A DNA stretch of 64,000 nucleotides from Metallyticus violacea (lineage: Eukaryota; Arthropoda; Insecta; Mantodea; Metallyticidae). The notes beneath the pieces are model-generated. The model saw nothing but the letters and a program-made list of their open reading frames with translations, had not been told where the DNA came from and made no database searches. Position numbers and translations under genes: made by a program. Below are positions 48,936-62,300 of this stretch, piece after piece; position 1 is the stretch's first letter, and each line of letters begins with the position of its first letter. Where the stretch lies: the NCBI GenBank assembly GCA_030762175.1, contig JAUJEO010000021.1:1240001-1304000 (forward strand). Direction: 5' to 3'.

Positions 48936-51900
48936 TTATACTAGTTTGATAGCCTCATAAAAGCTTATTATGCGCAAAGAATCTCGAAAAGAAAAAAATT
49001 TTTTTTCGAAGTTTGGAAACTTCATTAGAATCACTTTTTTTCCGTTCTTATTTGAGATAACTGGTTCTCTTTCATTATACTAGTTTGATAGCCTCAGTAA
49101 AGCATATTATGCGCAAAGAATCTGGAAAAGAAAAAAAATTTTTTTCGAAATTTGGAAACCTCGTTAGAATCACTTTTTTTCCGTTCTTATTTGAGATAAA
49201 TGGTTCTCTTTCATTATACTAGTTTGATAACCTCAGAAAGCATATTATGCGCAAAGAATCTCGAAAAGAAAAAAGTTTTTTTTCGAAGTTTGGAAACTTC
49301 GTTTGTATCACTTTTTTTTCCGTTCTTATTTGAGATAACTGGTTCTCCTTCATTATACTAGTTTGATAGCCTCAGTAAAGCATATTATGCGCAAAGAATC
49401 TCGAAAAGAAAGAAAAATTTTTTCGAAGTTTGGAAACTTCGTTAGAATCACTTTTTTGCGTTTTTATTTGAGATAACTGGTTCTGTTTCATTATACTAGT
49501 TTGATAGCCTCAGCAAAGCATATTATGCCCAAAGAATCTCGAAAAGAAAAAAAATTTTTTTCGAAGTTTGGAAACTTCGTTAGAATCACTTTTTATCCGT
49601 TCTTATTTGAGATAACTGGTTTTCTTTCATTATACTAGTTTGATAGCCTCAGAAAAGCATATTATGCGCAAAGAATCTCGAAAAGAAAAAAGTTTTTTTT
49701 CGAAGTTTGGAAACTTCGTTTGAATCACTTTTTTTCCGTTCTTATTTGAGATAACTGGTTCTCCTTCATTATACTAGTTTGATAGCCTCAGTAAAGCATG
49801 TTATCCGCAAAGAATCTCGAAAAGAAAAAAAAATTTTTTCGAAGTTTGGAAACTTCATTAGAATCACTTTTTTGCGTTTTTATTTGAGATAACTGGTTCT
49901 CTTTCATTATACTAGTTTGATAGCCTCAGCAAAGCATATTATGCGCAAAGAATCTCGAAAAGAAAAAAAATTTTTTTCGAAGTTTGGAAACTTCGTTAGA
50001 ATCACTTTTTATCCGTTCTTATTTGAGATAACTGGTTCTCTTTCATTATACTAGTTTGATAGCCTCAGCAAAGCATATTATGCACAAAGAATTTCGAAAA
50101 GAAAAAATAATTTTTTCGAAGTTTGGAAACTTCGTTAGAATCATATATTTTTCCGTTCTTATTTGAAATAACTGAATCTCTTTCATTATACTAGTTTGAT
50201 AACCTCAGAAAAGCATATTATGCGAAAAGAATCTCGAAAAGAAAAAAGTTTTTTTTCGAAGTTTGGAAACTTCGTTTGAATATCTTTTTTTCCGTTCTTA
50301 TTTGAGATAACTGGTTCTCTTTCATTATACTAGTTTGATAGCCTAGTAAAGCATATTATGCACAAAGAATCTCGAAAAGAAAAAACATTTTTTTCGAAGT
50401 TTGGAAACTTCGTTAGAATCACTTTTTTTCCGTTCTTATTTGAGATAACTGGTTCTCTTTCATTATACTAGTTTGATAGCCTCCGTAAAGCATATTATGC
50501 ACAAAATATCTCGAAAAGAAAAAAAATGTTTTTCGAAGTTTGGAAACTTCATTAGAATCACTTTTTTTCCTTTCTTATTTGAGATAACTGGTTCTCTTTC
50601 ATTATACTAGTTTGATAGCCTCAGTAAAGCATATTATGCGCAAGGAATCTGGAAAAGAAAAAAAATTTTTTTCGAAGTTTGGAAACTTCGTTAGAATCAC
50701 TTTTTTTCCGTTCTTATTTGAGATAACTGGTTCTCTTTCATTATACTAGTTTGATAGCCTCAGAAAAGCATATTATGCGCAAAGAATCTCGAAAAGAAAA
50801 AAGTTTTTTTTCCAAGTTTGGAAACTTCGTTTGAATAACTTTTTTTCCGTTCTTATTTGAGATAACTGGTTCTCTTTCATTATACTAGTTTGATAGCCTC
50901 AGAAAAGCATATTATGCACAAAGAATCTCGAAAAGAAAAAAAATTTTTTTCGAAGTTAGGAAACTTCGTTAGAATCACTTTTTTTCCGCTCTTATTTGAG
51001 ATAACTGGTTCTCTTTCATTATACTAGTTTGATAGCCTCAGTAAAGCATATCATGCACAAAGAATCTCGAAAAGAAAAAAAAATTTTTTCGAAGTTTGGA
51101 AACTTCATTAGAATCACTTTTTTTCCGTTCTTATTTGAGATAACTGGTTCTCTTTCATTATACTAGTTTGATAGCCTCAGTAAAGCTTATTATGCGCAAA
51201 GAATCTGGAAAAGAAAAAAAATTTTTTTCGAAGTGTGGAAACTTCGTTAGAATCACTTTTTTTCCGTTCTTATTTGAGATAACTGGTTCTCTTTCATTAT
51301 ACTAGTTTGATAGCCTCAGAAAAGCATATTATGCGCAAAGAATCTCGAAAAGAAAAAAGTTTTTTTTCGAAGTTTGGAAACTTCGTTTGAATAACTTTTT
51401 TTCCGTTCTTATTTGAGATAACTGGTTCTCTTTCATTATACTAATTTTATAGCCTCAGTAAAGCATATTATGCGCAAAGAATCTCGAAAAGAAAAAAGTT
51501 TTTTTTCGAAGTTTGGAAACTTCGTTTGAATAACTTTTTTTCCGTTCTTATTTGAGATAACTGGTTCTCTTTCATTATACTAGTTTGATAGCCTCAGAAA
51601 AGCATATTATGCGCAAAGAATCTCGAAAAGAAAAATTTTTTTTTTCGAAGTTTGGAAACTTCGTTAGAATCACTTTTTATCCGTTCTTATTTGAGATAAC
51701 TGGTTCTCTTTCATTATACTAGTTTGATAGCCTCAGAAAAGCATATTATGCGCAAAGAATCTCGAAAAGAAAAAAAATTTTTTTCGAAGTTTGGAAACTT
51801 CGTTAGAATCATTTTTTTTTTCCGTTCTTATTTGAAATAACTGAATCTCTTTCATTATACTAGTTTGATAGCCTCAGAAAATCATATTATGCGCAAAGAA

Positions 51901-54457
51901 TCTCGAAAAGAAAAAAATTTTTTTTCGATGTTTGGAAACTTTGTTAGAATCACTTTTTTTCCGTTCTTATTTGAGATAAATGGTTCTCTTTCATTATACT
52001 AGTTTGATAGCCTCAGAAAAGCATATTATGCACAAAGAATCTCGAAATGAAAAAAATTTTTTTTCGAAGTTTGAAAAGTTCGTTAGAATCACTTTTTTTC
52101 CGTTCTTATTTGAGATAACTGGTGTTCTTTCATTATACTAGTTTGATAGCCTCAGAAAAGCATATTATGCGCAAAGAATCTCGAAAAGAAAAAAATTTTT
52201 TTTCGAAGTTTGGAAACTTCGTTTGATTCACTTTTTTTCCGTTCTTATTTGAGATATTTGGTTCTCTTTCATTGTACTAGTTTTATAGCCTCAGTAAAGC
52301 ATATTATGCACAAAATATCTCGAAAAGAAAAAAAATGTTTTTCGAAGTTTGGAAACTTCATTAGAATCACTTTTTTTCCGTTCTTATTTGAGATAACTGG
52401 TTCTCTTTCATTATACTAGTTTGATAGCCTCAGTAAAGCATATTATGCGCAAAGAATCTGGAAAAGAAAAAAAAATTTTTTTCGAAGTTTGGAAACTTCG
52501 TTAGAATCACTTTTTTTCCGTTCTTATTTGAGATAACTGGTTCTCTTTCATTATACTAGTTTGATAGCCTCAGAAAAGCATATTATGCACAAAGAATCTC
52601 GAAAAGAAAAAAGGTTTTTTTCGAAGTTTCGAAACTTCGTTTGACTCACTTTTTTTCCGTTCTAATTTGGCATAACTGGTTCTCTTTCATTATACTAGTT
52701 TGATAGCCTCAGAAAAGCATATTATGCGCAAAGAATCTCGAAAAGAAAAAATTTTTTTTTCGAAGTTTGGAAACTTCGTTAGAATCACTTTTTTTTCCGT
52801 TCTTATTTGAGATAACTGGTTACCTTTCATTATACTAGTTTGATAGCCTCAGAAAAGCATATTATGCGCAAAGAATCTCGAAAAGAAAAAAAATTTTTTC
52901 GAAGTTTGGAAACTTCGTTAGAATCACTTTTTTTCCGTTCTTATTTGAAATAACTGGTTCTCTTTCATGATACTAGTTTGATAGCCTCAGAAAAGCATAT
53001 TATGCACAAAGAATCTCGAAAAGAAAAAAATTTTTTTTCGAAGTTTGGAAACTTCTTTAGAATCAATTTTTTTCCGTTTTTATTTGCGATAACTGGTTGT
53101 CTTTCATTATACTAGTTTGATAGCCTGAGAAAACCATATTATGGGCAAAGAATCTCGAAAAGAAAAAAAATTTTTTTCGAAGTTTGGAAACTTCTTTAGA
53201 ATCACTATTTTTCCGTTCTTATTTGAGATTACTGGTTCTCTTTCATTATACTAATTAGATAGCCCCAGAAAAGCATATTACGCGCAAAGAATCTCGAAAA
53301 TAAAAAAATTTTTTTAGAACTTTGGAAACTTCGTTAGAATCACTTTTTTTCCGTTCTTATTTGAGATAACTGGTTCTCTTTCATTATACTAGTTTGATAG
53401 CCTCAGAAAAGCATATTATGCGCAAAGAATCTCGAAAAGAAAAAAAATTTTTTTCGAAGTTTGGAAACTTCATTAGAATCACTTTTTTTCCGTTCTTATT
53501 TGAGATAACTGGTTCTCTTTCATTATACTAGTTTGATAGCCTCAGTAAAGCATATTATGCGCAAAGAATCTGGAAAAGAAAAAAAATTTTTTCGAAATTT
53601 GGAAACTTCGTTGGAATCACTTTTTTTCCGTTCTTATTTGAGATAAATGGTTCTCTTTCATTATACTAGTTTGATAACCTCAGAAAAGCATATTATGCGC
53701 AAAGAATCTCGAAAAGAAAAAAGTTTTTTTTCGAAGTTTGGAAACTTCGTTTGAATCACATTTTTTCCGTTCTTATTTGAGATAACTGGTTCTCCTTCAT
53801 TATACTAGTTTGATAGCCTTAGTAAAGCATATTATGCGCAAAGAATCTCGAAAAGAAAAAAAAAATTTTTCGAAGTTTGGAAACTTCGTTAGAATCACTT
53901 TTTTGCGTTTTTATTTGAGATAACTGGTTCTCTTTCATTATACTAGTTTGATAGCCTCAGCAAAGCATATTATGCGCAAAGAATCTCGAAAAGAAAAAAA
54001 ATTTTTTTCGAAGTTTGGAAACTTCGTTAGAATCACTTTTTATCCGTTCTTATTTGAGATAACTGGTTCTCTTTCATTATACTAGTTTGATAGCCTCAGA
54101 AAAGCATATTATGCGCAAAGAATCTCGAAAAGAAAAAAGTTTTTTTTCGAAGTTTGGAAATTTCGATTGAATTACTTTTTTTCCGTTCGTATTTGATATA
54201 ACTGGTTCTCCTTCATTATACTAGTTTGATAGCCTCAGTAAAGCATATTATGGGCAAAGAATCTCGAAAAGAAAAAAAAATTTTTTCGAAGTTTGGAAAC
54301 TTCGTTAGAATCACTTTTTTGCGTTTTTATTTGAGATAACTGGTTCTCTTTCATTATACTAGTTTGATAGCCGAAGCAAAGCATATTATGCGCAAAGAAT
54401 CTCGAAAAGAAAAAATATTTTTTCGAAGTTTGGAAACTTCGTTAGAATCACTTTTTT
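48936..54457. repeat. Most irregular part of the array
   Basis: Monomers here are arranged with less long-range periodicity and carry many private changes: 'ttttttgcgtttttattt', 'ctttttatccg', 'gcctagtaaagc' (a two-base deletion at about 50,342), 'aactgaatctc', 'catatcatgc', 'ggtgttctttc', 'gaagtgtgg' and 'aatttcgattg'. Within it, 49,120-50,010 and 53,567-54,457 correspond at offset 4,447 bp (32 monomers). No foreign sequence is inserted. In human-type arrays such zones are often older or at the edges of homogenised domains; that is only an analogy here. Confidence 0.75.
49440..50010. repeat. Three-monomer subrepeat (~416 bp)
   Basis: The 'ttttttgcgtttttattt' monomer occurs at 49,458 and 49,874 (counted at gcg), spaced 416 bp. 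Between them lie the 'ctttttatccg' monomer and the 'ggttctccttc' monomer. The same pair of sites with the same spacing lies at 53,905 and 54,321. Confidence 0.75.
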
Positions 54458-57400
54458 TCCGTTCTTATTTGAGATAACTGGTTCTCTTTCATTATACTAG
54501 TTTGATAGCCTCAGAAAAGCATATTATGCGCAAAGAATCTCGAAAAGAAAAAAGTTTTCTTTCGAAGTTTGGAAACTTCGTTTGAATAACTTTTTTTCGG
54601 TTCTTATTTAAGATAACTGGTTCTCTTTCATTATACTAGTTTGATAGCCTCAGAAAAGCATATTATGCGCAAAGAATCTCGAAAAGAAAAAAATTTTTTT
54701 TCGAAGTTTGGAAACTTCGTTAGAATCACTTTTTTTCCGTTCTTATTTGAGATAACTGGTTCTCTTTCATTATACTAGTTTGATAGCCTCAGAAAAGCAT
54801 ATTATGCGCAAAGAATCTCGAAAAGAAAAAAATTTTTTTTCGAAGTTTGGAAACTTCGTTAGAATCACTTTTTTTCCGTTCTTATTTGAAATAACTGGTT
54901 CTCTTTCATGATACTAGTTTGATAGCCTCAGAAAATCATATTATGCGCAAAGAATCTCGAAAAGAAAAAAATTTTTTTTCGATGTTTGGAAACTTTGTTA
55001 GAATCACTTTTTTTCCGTTCATATTTGAGATAACTGGTTCTCTTTCATTATACTAGTTTGATAGCCTCAGAAAGGCATATTATGCGCAAAGAATCTCGAA
55101 AAGAAAAAAATTTTTTTTCGAAGTTTGGAAACTTCGTTAGAATCACTTTTTTTCCGTTCTTATTTGAGATTATTGGTTCTCTTTCATTATAGTAGTTTGA
55201 TAGCCTCAGAAAAGCATATTATGCACAAAGAATCTCGAAAAGAAAAAAAATTTTTTTCGAAGTTAGGAAACTTCGTTAGAATCACTTTTTTTCCTTTCTT
55301 ATTTGAGATAACTGGTTCTCTTTCATTATACTAGTTTGATAGCCTCAGCAAAGCATATTATTCACAAACAATCTCGAAAAGAAAAAAAATTTTTTTCGAA
55401 GTTTGGAAACGTCGTTTGAATCACTTTTATTCCGTTCTTATTTGAGATAACTGGTTCTCTTTCACTATACTAGTTTGATAGCCTCAGTAAAGCATATTAT
55501 GCACAAAGAATCTCGAAAAGAAAAAAGTTTTTTTTCGAAGTTTCGAAACTTTGTTTGACTCAGTTTTTTTCCGTTCTAATTTGACATAACTGGTTCTCTT
55601 TCATTATACTTGTTTGATAGCCTCAGTAAAGCATATTATATGCAAAGAAACTCGAAAAGAAAAAAATTTTTTTTCGAATTTTGGAAACTTCGTTGGAATC
55701 ACTTTTTTTCCGTTCTTATTTTAGGTAACTGGTTCTCTTTCATTATACTAATTTGATAGCCTCAGTAAAGCATATTATGCGCAAAGAATCTTGAAAAGAA
55801 AAAAAATTTTTTTCGAAGTTTGGAAACGTCGTTAGAATCACATTTTTTCCGTTCTTATTTCAGATAACTGGTTCTCTTTCATTATACTAGTTTGATAGCC
55901 TCAGAAAAGCATATTATGCGCAAAGAATCTCGAAAAGAAAAAAGTTTTTTTTCGAAGTTTGGAAACTTCGCTTGAATAACTTTTTTTCCGTTCTTATTTG
56001 AGATAACTGGTTCTCTTTCATTTTACTAGTTTGATAGCCTCAGAAAAGCATATTATGCGCAAAGAATCTCGAAAAGAAAAATTTTTTTTTTCGAAGTTTG
56101 GAAACTTCGTTAGAATCACTTTTTTACCGTTCTTATTTGAGATAACTGGTTCTCTTTCATTATACTAGTTTGATAGCCTCAGAAAAGCATATTATGCGCA
56201 AAGAATCTCGAAAAGAAAAAAATTTTTTTTCGAAGTTTGGAAACTTCAGTAGAATCACTTTTTTTCCGTTCTTATTTGAAATAACTGGTTCTCTTTCATG
56301 ATACTAGTTTGATAGCCTCAGAAAATCATATTATGCGCAAAGAATCTCGAAAAGAAAAAAATTTTTTTTCGATGTTTGGAAACTTTGTTAGAATCACTTT
56401 TTTTCCGTTCTTATTTGAGATAACTGGTTCTCTTTCATTATACTAGTTTGATAGCCTCAGAAAAGCATATTATGCACAAAGAATCTCGAAAAGAAAAAAA
56501 TTTTTTTTCGAAGTTTGGAAACTTCTTTAGAATCACTTTTTTCCGTTTTTATTTGCGATAACTGGTTCTCTTTCATTATACTAGTTTGATAGCCTCAGAA
56601 AACCATATTATGCGCAAAGAATCTCGAAAAGAAAAAAATTTTTTTTCGAAGTTTGGAAACTTCTTTAGAATCACTATTTTTCCGTTCTTATTTGAGATTA
56701 CTGGTTCTCTTTCATTATACTAATTAGATAGCCTCAGAAAAGCATATTACGCGCAAACAATCTCGAAAATAAAAAAAATTTTTTAGAACTTTGGAAACTT
56801 CGTTACAATCACTTTTTTTTCCGATCTTATTTGAGATAACTGGATCTCTTTCATTATACTAGTTTGATAGCCTCATAAAAGCTTATTATGCGCAAAGAAT
56901 CTCGAAAAGAAAAAAATTTTTTTTCGAAGTTTGGAAACTTCATTAGAATCGCCTTTTTTTCCGTTCTTATTTGAGATAATTGGTTCTCTTTCATTATACT
57001 AGTTTGATAGCCTCAGTAATGCATATTATGCGCAAAGAATCTGGAAAAGAAAAAAAATTTTTTTCGAAGTTTGGAAACGTCGTTAGAATCACTTTTTTTC
57101 CGTTCTTATTTGAGATAACTGGTTCTCTTTCATTATACTAGTTTGATAGCCTCAGAAAAGCATATTATGCGCAAAGAATCTCGAAAAGAAAAAAGTTTTT
57201 TTTCGAAGTTTGGAAACTTCGTTTGAATAACTTTTTTTCCGTTCTTATTTGAGATAACTGGTTCTCTTTCATTATACTAGTTTGATAGCCTCAGAAAAGC
57301 ATATTATGCGCAAAGAATCTCGAAAAGAAAAAAATTTTTTTTCGAAGTTTGGAAACTTCATTAGAATCACTTTTTTCCGTTCTTATTTGAAATAACTGGT

Positions 57401-59355
57401 TCTCTTTCATGATACTAGTTTGATAGCCTCAGAAAATCATATTATGCGCAAAGAATCTCGAAAAGAAAAAAATTTTTTTCGATGTTTGGAAACTTTGTTA
57501 GAATCACTTTTTTTCCGTTCTTATTTGAGATAACTGGTTCTCTTTCATTATACTAGTTTGATAGCCTCAGAAAGGCATATTATGCGCAAAGAATCTCGAA
57601 AAGAAAAAAGTTTTTTTTCGAAGTTTGGAAACTTCGTTTGAATAACTTTTTTTCCGTTCTTATTTGAGATAACTGGTTCTATTTCATTATACTAGTTTGA
57701 TAGCCTCAGAAAAGCATATTATGCGCAAAGAATCTCGAAAAGAAAAAATTTTTTTTTCGAAGTTTGGAAACTTCGTTAGAATCACTTTTTTTCCGTTCTT
57801 ATTTGAGATTACTGGTTCTCTTTCATTATAGTAGTTTGATAGCCTCAGAAAAGCATATTATGCACAAAGAATCTCGAAAAGAAAAAAAATTTTTTTCGAA
57901 GTTAGGAAACTTCGTTAGAATCACTTTTTTTCCGTTCTTATTTGAGATAACTGGTTCTATTTCATTATACTAGTTTGATAGCCTCAGCAAAGCATATTAT
58001 TCACAAAGAACCTCGAAAAGAAAAAAATTTTTTTTCGAAGTTTGGAAAGGTCGTTTGAATCACTTTTATTCCGTTCTTATTTGAGATAACTGGTTCTCTT
58101 TCACTATACTAGTTTGATAGCCTCAGTAAAGCATATTATGCACAAAGAATCTCGAAAAGAAAAAAGTTTTTTTTCGAAGTTTCGAAACTTCGTTTGACTC
58201 AGTTTTTTTCCGTTCTAATTTGACATAACTGGTTCTCTTTCATTATACTTGTTTGATAGCCTCATTAAAGCATATTATATGCAAAGAATCTCGAAAAGAA
58301 AAAATTTTTTTTTCGAATTTTGGAAACTTCGTTAGAATCACTTTTTTTCCGTTCTTATTTTAGGTAACTGGTTCTCTTTCATTATACTAATTTGATAGCC
58401 TCAGTAAAGCATATTATGCGCAAAGAATCTTGAAAAGAAAAAAAATTTTTTTCGAAGTTTGGAAACGTCGTTAGAATCACTTTTTTTCCGTTCTTATTTG
58501 AGATAACTGGTTCTCTTTCATTATACTAGTTTGATAGCCTCAGAAAAGCATATTATGCGCAAAGAATCTCGAAAAGAAAAAAGTTTTTTTTCGAAGTTTG
58601 GAAACTTCGTTTGAATAACTTTTTTTCCGTTCTTATTTGAGATAACTGGTTCTCTTTCATTATACTAGTTTGATAGCCTCAGAAAAGCATATTATGCGCA
58701 AAGAATCTCGAAAAGAAAAAAATTTTTTTTCGAAGTTTGGAAACTTCGTTAGAATCACTTTTTTTCCGTTCTTATTTGAAATAACTGGTTCTCTTTCATG
58801 ATACTAGTTTGATAGCCTCAGAAAATCATATTATGCGCAAAGAATCTCGAAAAGAAAAAAATTTTTTTTCGATGTTTGGAAACTTTGTTAGAATCACTTT
58901 TTTTCCGTTCTTATTTGAGATAACTGGTTCTCTTTCATTATACTAGTTTGATAGCCTCAGAAAAGCATATTATGCACAAAGAATCTCGAAAAGAAAAAAA
59001 TTTTTTTTCGAAGTTTGGAAACTTCTTTAGAATCACTTTTTTCCGTTTTTATTTGCGATAACTGGTTCTCTTTCATTATACTAGTTTGATAGCCTCAGAA
59101 AACCATATTATGCGCAAAGAATCTCGAAAAGAAAAAAATTTTTTTTCGAAGTTTGGAAACTTCTTTAGAATCATTATTTTTCCGTTCTTATTTGAGATTA
59201 CTGGTTCTCTTTCATTATACTAATTAGATAGCCTCAGAAAAGCATATTACGCGCAAAGAATCTCGAAAATAAAAAAAATTCTTTAGAACTTTGGAAACTT
59301 CGTTAGAATCACTTTTTTTTCCGATCTTATTTGAGATAACTGGTTCTCTTTCATT
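54458..59355. repeat. ~4.9-kb block, copy 2
   Basis: Copy of 44,040-48,935 at its ends. Its middle (about 55,018-56,108) instead matches 13.34-14.43 kb at offset 41,677, sharing 'tttcctttcttattt', 'aaactttgtttgactcag' and 'cttcgttggaatc'. The two middles have the same length, eight monomers within a few bases. Confidence 0.8.
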
Positions 59356-59357
59356 AT
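55190..59357. repeat. 30-monomer higher-order repeat, copy 1 (4,167 bp)
   Basis: Landmarks recur at exactly 4,167 bp: 'agtagtttga' at 55,191 and 59,358, the 'ttcct' change at 55,293 and 59,460, and 'cagtaatgcat' near 57,016 and 61,183. Shared private changes include 'atttcagataac', 'cttcgcttgaataac', 'tcattttactag' and 'cacaaacaatctcg'. Confidence 0.88.
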
Positions 59358-62300
59358 AGTAGTTTGATAGCCTCAGAAAAGCATATTATGCACAAAGAAT
59401 CTCGAAAAGAAAAAAAATTTTTTTCGAAGTTAGGAAACTTCGTTAGAATCACTTTTTTTCCTTTTATATTTGAGATAACTGGTTCTCTTTCATTATACTA
59501 GTTTGATAGCCTCAGCAAAGCATATTATTCACAAACAATCTCGAAAAGAAAAAAAATTTTTTTCGAAGTTTGGAAACGTCGTTTGAATCACTTTTATTCC
59601 GTTCTTATTTGAGATAACTGGTTCTCTTTCACTATACTAGTTTGATAGCCTCAGTAAAGCATATTATGCACAAAGAATCTCGAAAAGAAAAAAGTTTTTT
59701 TTCGAAGTTTCGAAACTTTGTTTGACTCAGTTTTTTTCCGTTCTAATTTGACATAACTGGTTCTCTTTCATTATACTTGTTTGATAGCCTCAGTAAAGCA
59801 TATTATATGCAAAGAATCTCGAAAAGAAAAAAATTTTTTTTCGAATTTTGGAAACTTCGTTGGAATCACTTTTTTTCCGTTCTTATTTTAGGTAACTGGT
59901 TCTCTTTCATTATACTAATTTGATAGCCTCAGTAAAGCATATTATGCGCAAAGAATCTTGAAAAGAAAAAAAATTTTTTTCGAAGTTTGGAAACGTCGTT
60001 AGAATCACATTTTTTCCGTTCTTATTTCAGATAACTGGTTCTCTTTCATTATACTAGTTTGATAGCCTCAGAAAAGCATATTATGCGCAAAGAATCTCGA
60101 AAAGAAAAAAGTTTTTTTTCGAAGTTTGGAAACTTCGCTTGAATAACTTTTTTTCCGTTCTTATTTGAGATAACTGGTTCTCTTTCATTTTACTAGTTTG
60201 ATAGCCTCAGAAAAGCATATTATGCGCAAAGAATCTCGAAAAGAAAAATTTTTTTTTTCGAAGTTTGGAAACTTCGTTAGAATCACTTTTTTTCCGTTCT
60301 TATTTGAGATAACTGGTTCTCTTTCATTATACTAGTTTGATAGCCTCAGAAAAGCATATTATGCGCAAAGAATCTCGAAAAGAAAAAAATTTTTTTTCGA
60401 AGTTTGGAAACTTCAGTAGAATCACTTTTTTTCCGTTCTTATTTGAAATAACTGGTTCTCTTTCATGATACTTGTTTGATAGCCTCAGAAAATCATATTA
60501 TGCGCAAAGAATCTCGAAAAGAAAAAAATTTTTTTTCGATGTTTGGAAACTTTGTTAGAATCACTTTTTTTCCGTTCTTATTTGAGATAACTGGTTCTCT
60601 TTCATTATACTAGTTTGATAGCCTCAGAAAAGCATATTATGCACAAAGAATCTCGAAAAGAAAAAAATTTTTTTTCGAAGTTTGGAAACTTCTTTAGAAT
60701 CACTTTTTTCCGTTTTTATTTGCGATAACTGGTTCTCTTTCATTATACTAGTTTGATAGCCTCAGACAACCATATTATGCGCAAAGAATCTCGAAAAGAA
60801 AAAAATTTTTTTTCGAAGTTTGGAAACTTCTTTAGAATCACTATTTTTCCGTTCTTATTTGAGATTACTGGTTCTCTTTCATTATACTAATTAGATAGCC
60901 TCAGAAAAGCATATTACGCGCAAAGAATCTCGAAAATAAAAAAAATTTTTTAGAACTTTGGAAACTTCGTTAGAATCACTTTTTTTTCCGATCTTATTTG
61001 AGATAACTGGTTCTCTTTCATTATACTAGTTTGATAGCCTCATAAAAGCTTATTATGCGCAAAGAATCTCGAAAAGAAAAAAATTTTTTTTCGAAGTTTG
61101 GAAACTTCATTAGAATCGCCTTTTTTTCCGTTCTTATTTGAGATAATTGGTTCTCTTTCATTATACTAGTTTGATAGCCTCAGTAATGCATATTATGCGC
61201 AAAGAATCTGGAAAAGAAAAAAAATTTTTTTCGAAGTTTGGAAACGTCGTTAGAATCACTTTTTTTCCGTTCTTATTTGAGATAACTGGTTCTCTTTCAT
61301 TATACTAGTTTGATAGCCTCAGAAAAGCATATTATGCGCAAAGAATCTCGAAAAGAAAAAAGTTTTTTTTCGAAGTTTGGAAACTTCGTTTGAATAACTT
61401 TTTTTCCGTTCTTATTTGAGATAACTGGTTCTCTTTCATTATACTAGTTTGATAGCCTCAGAAAAGCATATTATGCGCAAAGAATCTCGAAAAGAAAAAA
61501 ATTTTTTTTCGAAGTTTGGAAACTTCATTAGAATCACTTTTTTTCCGTTCTTATTTGAAATAACTGGTTCTCTTTCATGATACTAGTTTGATAGCCTCAG
61601 AAAATCATATTATGCGCAAAGAATCTCGAAAAGAAAAAAATTTTTTTTCGATGTTTGGAAACTTTGTTAGAATCACTTTTTTTCCGTTCTTATTTGAGAT
61701 AACTGGTTCTCTTTCATTATACTAGTTTGATAGCCTCAGAAAGGCATATTATGCGCAAAGAATCTCGAAAAGAAAAAAGTTTTTTTTCGAAGTTTGGAAA
61801 CTTCGTTTGAATAACTTTTTTTCCGTTCTTATTTGAGATAACTGGTTCTATTTCATTATACTAGTTTGATAGCCTCAGAAAAGCATATTATGCGCAAAGA
61901 ATCTCGAAAAGAAAAAATTTTTTTTTCGAAGTTTGGAAACTTCGTTAGAATCACTTTTTTTCCGTTCTTATTTGAGATTACTGGTTCTCTTTCATTATAG
62001 TAGTTTGATAGCCTCAGAAAAGCATATTATGCACAAAGAATCTCGAAAAGAAAAAAAATTTTTTTCGAAGTTAGGAAACTTCGTTAGAATCACTTTTTTT
62101 CCGTTCTTATTTGAGATAACTGGTTCTATTTCATTATACTAGTTTGATAGCCTCAGCAAAGCATATTATTCACAAAGAATCTCGAAAAGAAAAAAATTTT
62201 TTTTCGAAGTTTGGAAAGGTCGTTTGAATCACTTTTATTCCGTTCTTATTTGAGATAACTGGTTCTCTTTCACTATACTAGTTTGATAGCCTCAGTAAAG

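Noticed and set aside
4693..62142. Recurrent 66-69-codon open reading frames that resemble a small conserved protein family
   Set aside because: Each starts at a TTG inside 'gtttggaaac', crosses about 1.5 monomers and stops at the TAG of 'actag'. They occur wherever two particular monomer classes adjoin, and monomers of 139 bp shift frame each time. Similarity between the peptides follows from similarity of the satellite; there is no ATG start in frame, no promoter and no sign of selection on codons.
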